This document shows, in pieces, positions 23,804 to 34,192 of a stretch of 64,000 nt of DNA. The notes under the pieces are model-generated. The model worked only from the letters and a program-made list of their open reading frames with translations, was not told the origin of the DNA and did no database searches. Origin of the DNA: Monoplex corrugatus (Eukaryota > Mollusca > Gastropoda > Littorinimorpha > Ranellidae). The stretch spans positions 56,856,402-56,920,401 of the forward strand of contig CM060312.1 of assembly GCA_030674185.1 (NCBI GenBank), given 5' to 3'. Position 1 is the stretch's first letter; each line of letters begins with the position of its first letter. Position numbers and translations under genes: made by a program.

Positions 23804-24358
23804 TTTATTTACAAAATGGTGCTAATCTTGTGCTGATCTCACGTCATGATTTTTATTTCTCAGCATGGACCAACATTACAATTCTCGAACAGGAACCGTC
23901 ACTCGCCTTTGGCGAATGAACGACGCTGACAGGAAAGCAAACTTCACTTGTTCATCACGGCAGTGGTGGGAAATAAGGGAGCGTCAGTCGCTGATCACAA
24001 AAATACTTTTCGTATAGTCAAAGGTAACTACCACTGATCGCGTATAGTATCGATCTGATCAGTTTGAATATTCATACATTAACGGCACTGGTACTGACAC
24101 TGGTACTGACCTCAAACAACAACTTTCTACGAGAATCATAAAACCCGCAACTCGAACATCCACAAGCGACATAGCACTGGTGAAGAGCCCATCTCTTCGC
24201 ACCCACAAGGTTTTGGGTGTACTGCATACGAGCGGAGAATGTAGCTCACAGACCTAAAGAGAAAGCGTGGCTCTGTAGGTCTGTGGGTGTGTGTAGTCTG
24301 ACCACACGTAGACACAGTGGTTTTTGCCTCGAGTCGGACACAACGGCCACCGGCACTA
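23804..24358 (-). other. Probable Wnt 3' UTR with candidate poly(A) signals
   Basis: The first AATAAA hexamers downstream of the Wnt stop on the minus strand are at 23852-23857 and 23804-23809, about 500-555 bp after the stop. I saw no AATAAA or ATTAAA closer to the stop. The UTR extent is inferred only from these signals. Confidence 0.4.
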
Positions 24359-24820
24359 TCACTTACACGTCTGCACGTCCACAATCCTCTCACACGTCTT
24401 ACAGCGCACGTAACAGCACCAGTAAAACTTGCAGTGGCAACGTTCCACCAGCTTCCTCTTAAAGGTGTTGTAGCCGCGGCCACAGCACATGAGGGTACAG
24501 CCGTCCATACCCTGTGAGTTCCTCTTGCACTCCCGCCCCACAGTGCCCAAAGAGCCCGTGTCCGGGTTGGCCTGGCAGTAGTCCGGGCTCTTGTCTAAGT
24601 AGATGAAGTCCTCCTTTGTGGGCTTGTTGTAGCGCCGGTTCTTTCTCTTCAGCTGCGTGCCCCGCTTGTTGAACTTGGCCTCCGTGGCGCCGTCGTAGCG
24701 ATCCTTCAGGCGGTCGCCCACCTCGCGGAAGGTGGGCAGCTGCTGCCAGCACGTCTTGAGACTGCATGAACCCGACACCCCGTGACACTTGCAGGCCACC
24801 TTGGCGTAGTTGTACACCGA
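24359..24820 (-). CDS. Wnt5: Wnt ligand, terminal coding exon (most like Wnt5)
   Basis: Encodes the C-terminal 153 residues of a secreted Wnt signalling glycoprotein that binds Frizzled/Ror receptors. It starts right after a splice acceptor (TGTGTGCTTTCAG; AG at 24821-24822 on the plus strand as CT, in phase 0) and ends at TGA 24361-24359. Exon residues 11-24 read [14 protein letters not shown]; the second serine of SGS is the position acylated by Porcupine in the family. Further family landmarks are [45 protein letters not shown] and a terminal TCK. All 16 cysteines expected for this region are present and there is no stop or shift. GSCSLKTCW and [14 protein letters not shown] favour Wnt5 over Wnt4, 7, 11 or 16; subfamily needs a tree. 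Earlier exons are not in the window, so the gene is partial here. The antisense frame 24459-24839 and neighbours are shadows. Confidence 0.93.
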   Translation of the reverse strand, partial: SVYNYAKVACKCHGVSGSCSLKTCWQQLPTFREVGDRLKDRYDGATEAKFNKRGTQLKRKNRRYNKPTKEDFIYLDKSPDYCQANPDTGSLGTVGRECKRNSQGMDGCTLMCCGRGYNTFKRKLVERCHCKFYWCCYVRCKTCERIVDVQTCK

Positions 24821-24930
24821 CTGAAAGCACACAAAACAATGTATTTTATTATGCTGAATGCTATATTGTAATCTGTTACATTACATTGGTTGTTTTTTTT
24901 GGTTTGTTTTCTCTTATGTTATACTGTACC

Positions 24931-25072
24931 ACCATCATCATCATGTGCTCTGCCGCATGGCGTTGGCGATCGTGGTCCTCCATATGTATCTAAACCTTGT
25001 TGCCGCAAGCACATCTTCCATCCTTTCTGTCTTCAATATTCTCTCCCTGGGTCTACCTGATGCTCTCTATAC
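24931..25072 (-). mobile_element. RTE-type LINE 3' end, beside the Wnt exon
   Basis: CACCATCATCATCATGTGCT followed by GCCGCATGGCGTTGGCGATC, GGTCCTCCATATGTATCT and TCTCCCTGGGTCTACCTG matches the 3' ends at 34193 and 37449. On the minus strand it ends in (ATG)n. It lies about 110 bp into the intron. Confidence 0.82.
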
Positions 25073-25093
25073 TGTACAGCACTGTGTAATATT

Positions 25094-25133
25094 GATACTA
25101 CACTTTGGTCTCAGCCAAAAGGCCGAGAAGCTT
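25094..25133 (-). pseudogene. U2 snRNA 5'-end fragment
   Basis: The minus strand reads GCTTCTCGGCCTTTTGGCTG then AGACCAAAGTGTAGTATC. This is the conserved 5' end of U2 small nuclear RNA with about three differences. Only about 40 nt are present, without Sm site or branch-recognition region, so it cannot be functional. It joins repeat B in opposite orientation and shares one pair of flanking direct repeats with it. Confidence 0.85.
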
Positions 25134-25273
25134 TTCGACTTGGCCAGCTCATGGGTTTATGTGCAGGCTTAAGGCTTGTGCCATGATCACCATACACATG
25201 GCACCTGTGACGTTAGTGCATATGGAATGCACTCCGAGCAACGGGACGTCAATTTGAGAAATTGAAGTTGAAC
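25134..25273 (+). mobile_element. Repeat B copy 3, joined to the U2 fragment
   Basis: GGCCAGCTCATGGG, TGTGCAGGCTTAAGGCTTGT, CACCATACACATGGCACC and GTGACGTTAGTGC match copies at 1985 and 2664. It ends in a degenerate GAAATTGAAGTTGAAC tail. TGTAATATTGA occurs at 25085-25095, before the U2 piece, and at 25274-25284, after the tail. The whole U2 plus repeat B block may therefore have inserted as one unit. Confidence 0.78.
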
Positions 25274-25317
25274 TGTAATATTGAACCGTAGCACAAAGCA
25301 TTAGTGGGAAGGTTGGA

Positions 25318-26695
25318 AATGACCATGGAAGAATGTTTTGGGGTATACGTGTATCTGTGTCTGTGCTCCTGTGGAAGAATGTTTTGGGGTATATCTGTGT
25401 CTGTCTTCCTGTGGAAGAAAGTTTTGGGGTATATTTGTGTCTGTGCTCCCGTGGAAGAATGTTTTGGGGTATATCTGTGTCTGTCTTCCTGTGGAAGAAT
25501 GTTTTGGGGTATATCTGTGTCTGTGCTCCTGTGGAAGAATGTTTTGGGGTATATCTGTGTCTGTCTTCCTGTGGAAGAATGTTTTGGGGTATACTTGTGT
25601 CTGTTCTCCCGTGGAAGAATGTTTTAGTGTGTATCTGTCTCTGTGTTTCCGTGGAAGAATGTTTTGGGGTATATCTGTGTCTGTGTTCCTGTGGAAGAAT
25701 GTTTTGGGGTATATCTATGTCTACACTCTTGTGGAAGAATGTTTTGGGGTATATCTGTGTCTGTGCCCCTGTGGAAAATGTTTTTGGGTATATCTGTGTC
25801 TGTATTCCTGTGGAAGAATGTTTTGGGTATACATGTATCTGTGTCTGTGCTCCTGTGGAAGAATGTTTTGGGGTGTATCTGTGTCTGTCTTCCTGTGGAA
25901 GAATGTTTTGGGTATATTTGTGTCTGTGCTCCCGTGGAAGAATGTTTTGGGGTATACCTGTGTCTGTGTTCCTGTGGAAGAATGTTTTGGGGTATATCTA
26001 TGTCTACACTCTTGTGGAAGAATGTTTTGGGGTATATCTGTGTCTGTGCCCCTGTGGAAGAATGTTTTGGGGTATATCTGTGTCTGTCTTCCTGTGGAAG
26101 AATGTTTTGGGTATACATGTATCTGTGTCTGTGCTCCTGTGGAAGAATGTTTTGGGGTGTATCTGTGTCTGTCTTCCTGTGGAAGAATGTTTTGGGGTAT
26201 ATTTGTGTCTGTGCTCCCGTGGAAGAATGTTTTGGGGTATACCTGTGTCTGTCTTCCTGTGGAAGAATGTTTTGGGGTATATCTGTGTCTGTGCCCCTGT
26301 GGAAGAATGTTTTGGGGTATATCTGTGTCTGTATTCCTGTGAAAGAATGTTTTGGGGTATATTTGTGTCTGTGCTCCTGTGGAAGAATGTTTTGGGGTAT
26401 ATTTGTGTCTGTGCTCCTGTGGAAGAATGTTTTGGGGTATATTTGTGTCTGTACTCCTGTGGAAGAATGTTTTAGGGGTATATCTGTTGTTCCCGTGGAA
26501 GAATGTTTTGGGGTATATCTGTGTCTGTGTTCCTGTGGAAGAATGTTTTGGGGTATATCTATGTCTACACTCCTGTGGAAGAATGTTTTGGAGTATATCT
26601 GTGCCTGTGCCCCTGTGGAAGAATGTTTTGGAGTGTATCTGTGTCTGTGCTCCTGTGGAAGAATGTTTTGGGGTATATCTGTGTCTGTACATCCT
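25318..26695 (+). repeat. 40-bp minisatellite, about 34 units
   Basis: GTGGAAGAATGTTTTGGGGT plus ATATCTGTGTCTGTGCTCCT repeats at exactly 40 bp over long stretches (25451, 25491). Some units lack one G or carry a GTATCTGT insertion. Variants such as TATGTCTACACTC recur about 283 bp apart (25716, 25999), giving a roughly seven-unit higher-order pattern. Since 40 is not a multiple of three, the Cys/Val-rich open frames of up to 380 codons in several frames are expected from the repeat alone. Confidence 0.95.
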
Positions 26696-26919
26696 CATTA
26701 ATCACCATCTGAATGATCAAATCCATACCGTAGTGACCGCCCACAATCAAACAAACGGGAACCCGAAAAACATAAAACAGAACCATAACGCGTGTTTAAT
26801 ATAACAAAACAAGACAAGCGAACATTTTTGGCCGACTGGACTTAGTCATGCGCACACAAAACACAACACAGAACATATATGCAAAATTTAGGAGAAAAAA
26901 GTAAAAACTTCCCTGATCA

Positions 26920-27150
26920 TGAAGTGTTTGTATGTTGCTGTAACTGGGAAGAATATAATAGATAAGAAATCATGAAGTGTATGTTGCTGTAACTGACAAG
27001 AAAATAATTGATAAGAAATCATGAAGAGTTTACCGCTGCAGTAACTGAGAGGAAAATGACATAAGATATCATGAAGTGTTTGTATGTTGCAGTAAGTGGG
27101 AAGAAAATGACAGATAAGAAATCATTAAGTTTTGTATCTTGCAGTAGCGA
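26920..27150 (+). repeat. ~54-bp tandem repeat, four to five units
   Basis: Units share AAATCATGAAGTGTTTGTAT, GTTGCTGTAACTG and GAAGAAAATGACAGATAAG. They directly precede an RTE fragment. Confidence 0.85.
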
Positions 27151-27199
27151 AACCATCATGAGAAACCCAGAAGAATGCCCTGGGATGAAGGCAGGAGGA

Positions 27200-28007
27200 A
27201 GAATGATAAAACAACATTCGTTACGCAGATAACACCGCGCTAAATGTTGAAAATGAAAAAGACCTACAAAATCTTGTAAATATAATAGAAATAGAAAGCA
27301 AAAATAAAGGGCTGGAGCAAAACAGCAAGAAGACTGAAGTCATGGTAATCAGTAAAAAAAAACAACAAATCCCCTCATGCAAAGTAACAGCAAATGGCAC
27401 AACGTTGAGACAGGTTGATAAGTTTAAATATCTGGGAATGGTTGTCTCACCAGGCAGCAGATGCACATCAGAAATAGCCAGCAGAATCAGCCAAGCCAAA
27501 ACAGCATCCAAGAAGATGAAAAGCGTTCTTACCAACAAATGCCTATCAATTAACATCAGGAAGAGAGTTCTTGACTATATAGAACTGATACTGGTGTACT
27601 GTTGTGAGGCGTGGACAGTCAACACCCAAAGTCAGAACAAAATTGAGAAGCTGAGATGTGGTTTCTAAGAAGAATGTTGAGAGTTCCATGGACAGCAAAG
27701 AAAACAAACGAGAGAGTTTGAAGGAGGCAGACACCAGAAGATCATTAATAAAGAAGATTAGGAAAGACAAGCAACATTTATAGGACATTTTATGAGGAAA
27801 GGGGAATTAGATCACTTGGTCACAACAGGAAAGTTGGAGGGAAAGAGAACCCAGGTAGACCCAGGGTGAAAATATCACACGGACTTGCAGACTGGCTGAA
27901 GACAGAGAAGGTGGGAAATGTACTTGCAGCGACAAGTGATTCGATTCGTATGGAGGGCCATGATTGCCAACGCCATGCAGCAGGGCACATGATGATATGA
28001 TGATAAG
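27200..28007 (+). pseudogene. RTE-type LINE ORF2, 5'-truncated, disrupted
   Basis: Starts within reverse transcriptase motif C, read as RYADNTAL (YADN for YADD) near 27215-27240. It then shows KFKYLGMVVSPGSRCTSEIA and an EAWTVNTQSQNKIE block up to about 27650. A frame change follows, then a region matching MWFLRRMLRVPWTAKKTNE, the IRKRQATFIGHFMRKGEL block and the WRAMIANAM end in other frames. The 3' terminus is CATGATGATATGATGATAAG. Truncation plus shifts make it dead. The C-terminal block and ATG-type tail indicate the RTE/BovB group. Confidence 0.82.
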
Positions 28008-28274
28008 TGGAAGGGGGAAAAAACAATTGTCAGGTTAACATCACTGTTGTATTTGTTGTACTGATATTTTAAGAACAGTAATAACATCCAACTTAGAAAA
28101 AAGCATTACAAACAGGATTAGAAACATTTCATATATAAAATAAGATCAATTTTCAAACAAATATGAAAAAACAAAACGTATTAACGGAAATCTAAAAAAA
28201 ATGTAAGCGGAAATCTTCTCTTCTCTCTTTCTCACATACAAGGAAGTACAGATACCACACACAACGCACTGTAA
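28008..28274. other. Unassigned AT-rich stretch
   Basis: No recognisable feature. Confidence 0.4.
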
Positions 28275-28309
28275 CTTCACCAGAGATAGAGATAGACAGA
28301 TAGATAGAC

Positions 28310-28372
<63 letters not shown>

Positions 28373-28440
28373 GAGAGACAGAGACAAACAGAAAAACAGA
28401 CAGACATACAAACAGAGACAGAGACAGAGACAGAAAGAGA
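28275..28440. repeat. (GATA)n/(GACA)n compound microsatellite
   Basis: GATA-type units at 28287-28350 pass into GACA units and then GAGACA. Confidence 0.95.
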
Positions 28441-28714
28441 GTTTTCAATTAAACGTAAGAAGTAAGATGTCTACTTCTGAAGCTCCCTTCCCCATACCCT
28501 CTCTTTTTAAAACAAAAAAGGAAAAAAAAAATTCACAAATACACCTCCTGGCCTGTCTGTCTATCTCTCAGTGGTAGATTTCGCCATCACACAGGTTTTT
28601 GGCATCTGTCATGGTTTTTCTCCCCCAATCATGGCATGTACAGTGTAACGCATGTGAAATTATTCGCATGCTGTGTGACGTCTTCTTCATCTATGTAAGA
28701 ACCAGGGAAAAATA

Positions 28715-29000
28715 AAACGGAAATATCTCTCTCTCTCTCTTTTAAACAAACTCTCTCTCTCTCTGTCTCTCTCTCTCAGACAGAAACTGCTTCTCTCTCT
28801 CTCTATCAGACAGACGGTGATTCTCTCTCTCAGACAGACATCAAGACAGACATCAAGACAGGTACTGCTTATTTCTCTCTTAGACCTCTCTCTCTCTCTC
28901 TGTGACAGAAACTGCTTCTTTCCCTCTCTCAGACAGACATCTAAACAAACAGAAATCAAGACAGACATCAAGACAGACACTGCTTATTTCTCTCTCAGAC

Positions 29001-29033
<33 letters not shown>

Positions 29034-29107
29034 TCTCTCTCTCTCTCTCACACCCTCTCTCTCTCTACACACACCCTCTCTCTCTCTCGCTTACACACAC
29101 ACACAAA

Positions 29108-29151
<44 letters not shown>

Positions 29152-29240
29152 ACACACACATACAGATACTAGATGGACAAACAGACGCACAGTGCCTCTC
29201 TCTCTCTCCCCCCCCCCCTCTCTCTCTCTGCTTTCCTTCC
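28715..29240. repeat. Compound (CT)n/(CA)n tract
   Basis: CT repeats separated by CAGACAGACATCAAGACAGA spacers recur at about 28830-28860 and 28930-28980, followed by long CA runs and then CT again. The ~115-bp segment around 28833-28925 and 28930-29005 is partly duplicated. Confidence 0.92.
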
Positions 29241-29470
29241 TTCAGACTAATTAAGCTTTTCAAGCTTCCTTCCCTACCTAAGGGTGCCGGCTTTTGGCAG
29301 CTCACAGTCGACACGAGATAATTATTGTGCGCTCCCTTCTCCTCTTGTTCCTACCTCAGTGTTGTGGGATGCCAAAAGGGAAGTTAAAAAAGGGAAAAAA
29401 AGAAAGAAAGAAAGAAAAAAAACGAAAAAAGCACTTCAATTCGAGTGGTGAATGATCAATTATTTTCATT
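29241..29470. other. Unassigned spacer
   Basis: A GAAA-rich tract lies at 29390-29430; otherwise nothing is recognised. Confidence 0.4.
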
Positions 29471-29790
29471 TCTATGTATGTATGTATGTATGTATGTATG
29501 TATGTATGTATGTATGTATGTATGTATGTATGTATGTATGTATGTATGTCTATCTAATTTATCTTTCAATCTATCTATCAATCTATCCATCGATCTCTAT
29601 TTGTCTGTCTGTCGATCTCCTACCTATTCGTCCGTCCGTCCATCCATCCATCCATCTATCAGTCTTTCTTTCTTTCTATCTGTATCTATCTGTCCGTCTA
29701 TCTATCTGTCCGTCTGTCTATTTATCTATCCATCCATCTAATCTATTTATCATCTATGTATCTATGTATCAATGTATCTATCTGTGTGTT
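29471..29790. repeat. (TATG)n followed by (ATCT)n-type tetranucleotides
   Basis: About 19 perfect TATG units (29473-29549), then degenerate TCTA/TCCATC/TCTGTC units to about 29780. Confidence 0.95.
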
Positions 29791-29795
29791 CCTCT

Positions 29796-29846
<51 letters not shown>

Positions 29847-29895
29847 TGGTGTGTGGTGTGTGCGTGTGTGTGTGTGTCTCTCTCTCTCTCTCTTT
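29791..29895. repeat. (TC)n and (GT)n tract
   Basis: TC repeat, GT repeat and TC repeat in succession. Confidence 0.93.
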
Positions 29896-30111
29896 TTTAG
29901 CTATCCAATTGTTTAAAAATTATTCATATACTCATTCTCTTAGCAAGGAGGGCGAGGAGATGACCACAAAGCTGAATTTGCAATGCATCTCAACAGTGTA
30001 TGATACGCTGTTCATTAAGTTATACACTATGTTGACCAATTTTACTCAATGTATCCTTCTCCCTACTCTCTCTTCGAAAACACAGTGCAAAATAAAATGT
30101 CAACGCTCCTA

Positions 30112-30141
30112 CACACATACACGCACTCGCTCGCACGCACG

Positions 30142-30186
<45 letters not shown>

Positions 30187-30190
30187 GGTC
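30112..30190. repeat. CA/CG alternating tract, Z-DNA-prone
   Basis: ACACAC passes into an uninterrupted run of about 16 bp of alternating CG at about 30172-30187. Confidence 0.93.
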
Positions 30191-30215
30191 ACAGTTGCTG
30201 GTGTTACACATTTAA

Positions 30216-30415
30216 CTCATCATCATCATCATCATCGTCGTCGTCGTCGTCGTGACTATCACCATTAACAGCACCACCATCATCAATTATTATGATTATA
30301 ATCATCATCATCATCATCATTATTACTATTATAATCATCACTATTATTATTAATATAATATTGTATTATTATTATCATTATCACTATATCATCATCATCA
30401 TCATCATCATGATTT
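30216..30415. repeat. (ATC)n, (GTC)n and ATT-rich triplet tract
   Basis: CATCATCATC then GTCGTCGTC (30232-30252), then degenerate ATC/ATT to 30412. Confidence 0.92.
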
Positions 30416-31151
30416 GTCTTTAACATTAGTTATTTTGTTTTTTTGTTTTCAGCGTTCCGAGCAATGGTTCCTCAGAGTGTACGTATGCACGTTGTTCTGT
30501 CCACGCTGTGCAGGCGTTACGTACATGTGGTTACATAGTCTGCACACTTCGTCTTTGGTTGGTTACTGAAGGTTTTATTTTTATCTCATCACCAGAGTAG
30601 CCATAGTGTACAGGCATACCTTGCCCCATACGTTCTTTAAGACAAACACTTCTATTCATTCGAAGCAAGACACAAAGAAACAAAAAGCAAGTAACGACAG
30701 CTGCGTGCATCGCATACAACTGAACAAGCAAACAACAACAGCAAACTACCGATCGAATATTAATTTTGAAGATGACCAAAATTTATTGATTATTTTACAA
30801 ATATGTGTGGGTCTTAAAAGCTACTCATGGCTTTTTTTTTTTTTTTTCATTTTCTTTTTCGTCTATCATGTTCAATCAGAGAAGTTGCCATCAGAAGGAA
30901 ATCATGCTTTCTATCTGACATACTGTGATATATCACGTAACAACAATTAAAATGCCATACAAATTTGTAAACTCTCCAAAGAAACAGTGGCGTGTGCGCA
31001 CGTACATGCGCGTGAGTGTCTGTGACATGTGTGTGGTCTTTTTTGTTGTTGTTGTTTTGTGAAGATGTGCTCGATACGCTTATGCTTTTTTGCCCTATCT
31101 TATCATTCGTGTACTTATAATAATATCAAAATGTCGGCTAACAATGCGTAA

Positions 31152-31157
<6 letters not shown>
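30416..31157. other. Unassigned stretch
   Basis: Contains a T run at about 30830-30847 and no recognisable gene. Confidence 0.4.
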
Positions 31158-31205
<48 letters not shown>

Positions 31206-31260
31206 TGGTGTGTGTGTGTGTGCATGCGTGCGCGGCGCGCGGGTGTGTGTGTGTGTGTAT
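31158..31260. repeat. (GT)n microsatellite
   Basis: GT array with GCGCGGCGCGCG interruption near 31229-31241. Confidence 0.95.
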
Positions 31261-31409
31261 TGCGTGCGAGGACGCATGTGTCTCCGTGTGTGCATATGTG
31301 ATCATTAATGAACAAAAATTATTTGCATAATTTTTTTATGTCTTGTCGTTTTTGACAATCTCTTTACGTGTTCTGAAAAAAATGCAATTTAATATTGTGT
31401 CCAAGGAAA

Positions 31410-31500
31410 GGTGGTGATCTAGTGGTCCGGGCGCCCATCTAGAAAGTGAGAGGTTCCGGGTTTGATTCCAATTTGGGAAACCAAACAGAGCAAAACTCCC
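31410..31500 (+). mobile_element. tRNA-like SINE head
   Basis: GTGATCTAGTGGTCCGGGCG resembles an A-box region, and GGTTCCGGGTTTGATTCC a B-box region, about 30 bp apart. No acceptor stem closes around them. A SINE head is more likely than a tRNA gene. Confidence 0.45.
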
Positions 31501-31605
31501 AACGAATCAAAGCAACACAAGACCTCAAGGGATGCTTTCAAGTAATACCCACTTTCCTTTTATGGGAGAAGATTTTATATCGACCGGAGGTGAGCCGCGT
31601 GCGCG

Positions 31606-31607
<2 letters not shown>

Positions 31608-31678
<71 letters not shown>

Positions 31679-31708
31679 GTGTTGTGTGTGTGTGCGTGCG
31701 TGGCGTGC

Positions 31709-31759
<51 letters not shown>

Positions 31760-31777
31760 TGAGACAGAGAGAGAGAG

Positions 31778-31847
<70 letters not shown>
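31608..31847. repeat. Long compound (GT)n microsatellite
   Basis: Three GT blocks separated by GCGTGCGTGGCGTGCG and by a GAGACAGAGAGAGAGAG segment. Confidence 0.97.
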
Positions 31848-31905
31848 CCAAGATCTTTTCCAGCTGTTTCTGGACGGATCTTTACCAAAGTTATCATAAA
31901 GTGTG
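31848..31905 (-). mobile_element. Repeat C terminal fragment
   Basis: The minus strand reads CTTTGGTAAAGATCC, AAACAGCTGGAAAAGATC and TTGGTCACACAC, matching the end of the repeat C copy at 15545-15620 including its entry into AC repeats. Confidence 0.6.
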
Positions 31906-31929
31906 GACTGTTGAGGAGTAACGAGACAG

Positions 31930-32228
31930 TCTTGAAGGAGGAAGACACAAAAAGAACATTGAAAGAAGAAAATTAGGAAGAAAAAAAAAGCAACATTTAT
32001 AAGACATTTTATGAAGCAAGAGAAATTAGAGCACCTAGTCAGAACAGGAAAGCTAGAGGGATAAACAGCACCAAGTTGACCCAGGGTGAAAATACTGGAT
32101 GGACTTGCGCAGTGGATGAAGACACAGAGGATGGGAGATGTACTTGCAGCCACAAAGGATGGATTCATATGGAGGGCCATGATCGCCAACGCCATGCGGC
32201 AGGGCACACGATGATGATGATGATGAGT
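31930..32228 (+). pseudogene. RTE-type LINE 3' end
   Basis: Corresponds to the C-terminal coding end of the copy at 27200: GACATTTTATGAAGCAAGAG, AACAGGAAAGCTAGAGGG and GGAGGGCCATGATCGCCAAC. It ends in CGATGATGATGATGATG. Contains small shifts. Confidence 0.8.
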
Positions 32229-32562
32229 TTCGAATGAATAAGGCTGTAAATCATGGCGCCAAGGTGAAGGTAACACAGGACCCCCCCCCCCCCCCAAAAA
32301 AAAGCCTAAAAATCGACAAAGTAGTAACATGCACTTTGTCCCAAAGTTTCCAATGACAACCTGAAGCAGTATTCAAAATCATAACCAAAATGAGGAAACA
32401 TCAACAACCTGTAATGTAGATTTCTTGTTGGGCGCGATTTTTGTTTTGTTTTTGTTTTTCTCGCTGGTTGACTTATTTCCATGTACATTTCTTTATTAGT
32501 GTTTATCTGAATTCCTTATCCTTTTCTGGCTTTTTAAAAAAAAAACTTTTGTCAATGGATTT

Positions 32563-32872
32563 ATCATGCGAAATTCGGGCTGCTCTCCCAAAGGAGAGCT
32601 CTTCGCCGCAACGCAGCACCGCCCATTCATTTGTGTATTCGTGTTCAATTGTGGAAGTGGATTTTTTTTTCTACAGCAGGGGACAATTCCTTTGTTGCTC
32701 TGGGATTTTTGATGTTCGCCAACTGCGTAGCTGCACAGAATGTCAGTTTACCGTCTCATTAGAAAGACTAGCATCTTGACCACTACTTACGATCTAGAAG
32801 AAAACGGGGTAGGGGGTGGGGGGTGGGGGGAGAAAACCTCTATCCTATCCGTGATTCAAGCCCAGGTTTAGA
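32563..32872 (-). mobile_element. SINE-C copy 1
   Basis: In minus orientation the B-box-like GGGCTTGAATCACGG lies near 32855-32869. The body passes through ACTAGCATC/GACGGTAAAC-type blocks and the 3' part ends GGGCTGCTCTCC/GAATTTCGCATG near 32565-32600. The 3' part recurs at 34578-34708 and the 5' part at 53262-53665 and 54168-54270. The extreme 5' end is replaced by the next element. Confidence 0.65.
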
Positions 32873-32875
32873 AGG

Positions 32876-33200
32876 TACGGTCGTCAAGTGGGTAAACGGC
32901 GGACCTCCAGCCGGAAGGTCCTGGGTTCGATCCGCACTAGACATCTTTGTTTGGTAGGTATAGGGGTGGAAATTTTTCTCAACTTCTAGGTCAACATGTG
33001 TTCAGACCTGCCCATGCCTAAAGCCCCTTCGCATGCAGACCATCAAATATGCACGTTAAAGATCCTGTAAATAATGGCAGCGTCCAATGGCTTATGGGGA
33101 AAGAAAAAAACAAAAAGGAAAACGTCCAGCATGTGAACCCACCGAAGGCGAAGTATGCAAACTGTGCAGTAACATACTGCATCCATAGTGTGGGCAAAAC
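32876..33200 (+). mobile_element. SINE-D, tRNA-derived
   Basis: The head carries GTCAAGTGGGTAAACGGCGG and the B box GGTTCGATCC (32924-32933). The body contains GCACGTTAAAGATCCTGTAA, GGCAGCGTCCAATGG and CCAGCATGTGAACCCACC. I recall similar bodies in molluscan SINEs, which is an impression and not a match I could run. A further tRNA-like tail in reverse orientation lies at about 33255-33312. Confidence 0.6.
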
Positions 33201-33312
33201 AACGTGCATACAGGGATCCGAAAAAATTCGGAGCGCTAATTTTTTTTTCCCAAATAGAAGAGAACCGGGGTTTCACGCGTACTAGACAAGTGCTTTAACC
33301 ACTGTGGCACAC

Positions 33313-33494
33313 TTTCCACATGTATGTTGGTTTCCTATACATGAGAGGGAAAAGAGAGAGGAAAATGTGGGTTTGGTAGCAAGACATCGAAAGTGAAATT
33401 TCATCTTTCTCATTTGAAGAAAGTCACCCGTCACGCTGTCTAGAGTGGGTTACCGTGCACGTTAGGCAAGTACGTACAGTAACACACAATTTCG
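33313..33494. other. Unassigned spacer
   Basis: No feature recognised. Confidence 0.4.
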
Positions 33495-33682
33495 TTAACG
33501 CTTTGTCTCCCGCACCATGCCAACCAGCATCCTCCATTGTCAACCATGCTAGCAAAGCTAAAATTTAACCCTTTGTGATTCCCTCACCTTATCCACCAAC
33601 TTCCTGCTGGTGGGTAGAGTAGGGAATCACCCGGGTCAAGTTTTTGCAGTTGGTGGACAGGATGCGGGAGTCAAGGGGTTAA
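33495..33682. mobile_element. Foldback MITE copy C (TTAA at both ends)
   Basis: TTAACGCTTTGTCTCCCGCA at the left and GCGGGAGTCAAGGGGTTAA at the right, with TTAA at 33495-33498 and 33679-33682. The inner arms are ACCCTTTGTGATTCCCTCAC and its partner near 33620-33645. It contains CAACCATGCTAGCAAAGC, shared in inverse sense with copies A and D. Confidence 0.83.
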
Positions 33683-34192
33683 TCTGGTGTTTTACATTCG
33701 TGTGTGCTGTTATTCAAGTCTCATAGTTTTGAAGGACAAAGACCTCCTCTAAAAAAATAAATTAAAAAAAAAAAAAAAAACAGAGGGGGGAGGGGGGAGT
33801 CTAGAAGGAAGAAGAGCTTAAATCAGATACAGCCGCGGGCTGTTCCTGAAATATCCACGACGATTCCTGAACAGCCAGGCCAATGACTTCCAGACTTCAT
33901 GTCCACAGCTTTCACTGAATATGATTTCTTGTTCCTTCCAGGGCCTTCACCACCACGGGTAGAAGAAAAACTCCGTCAGGCTAAAAGCTCTCCCTATACA
34001 GGCTCCAAGCTGTCTTGGCTGTAACCTCTCCATGGCCCATTGCTATGTTAACATCACCCCTCTCGTCGTTCAGCTCGCCAGCTGAGGCGGTATACTAGGG
34101 TGTGGCACTTGGAGCCAGGAATGTACACATTTTGAACTGCCTCCTGCATCCATTTCAAATCGAAAGTTTTGTCAAAGGAGTTTAGTAACATA
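33683..34192. other. Unassigned stretch
   Basis: An A run of 16-18 bp lies near 33763-33780. No recognisable gene. Confidence 0.4.

Noticed and set aside
24459..24839. 126-codon frame overlapping the Wnt exon
   Set aside because: It is the same strand in a wrong frame; the Wnt frame has all conserved cysteines and motifs.
25333..26701. Long open frames of 325-380 codons, rich in Cys, Val and Gly or in Thr, Pro and His
   Set aside because: They follow exactly the 40-bp minisatellite and exist in several frames and on both strands.
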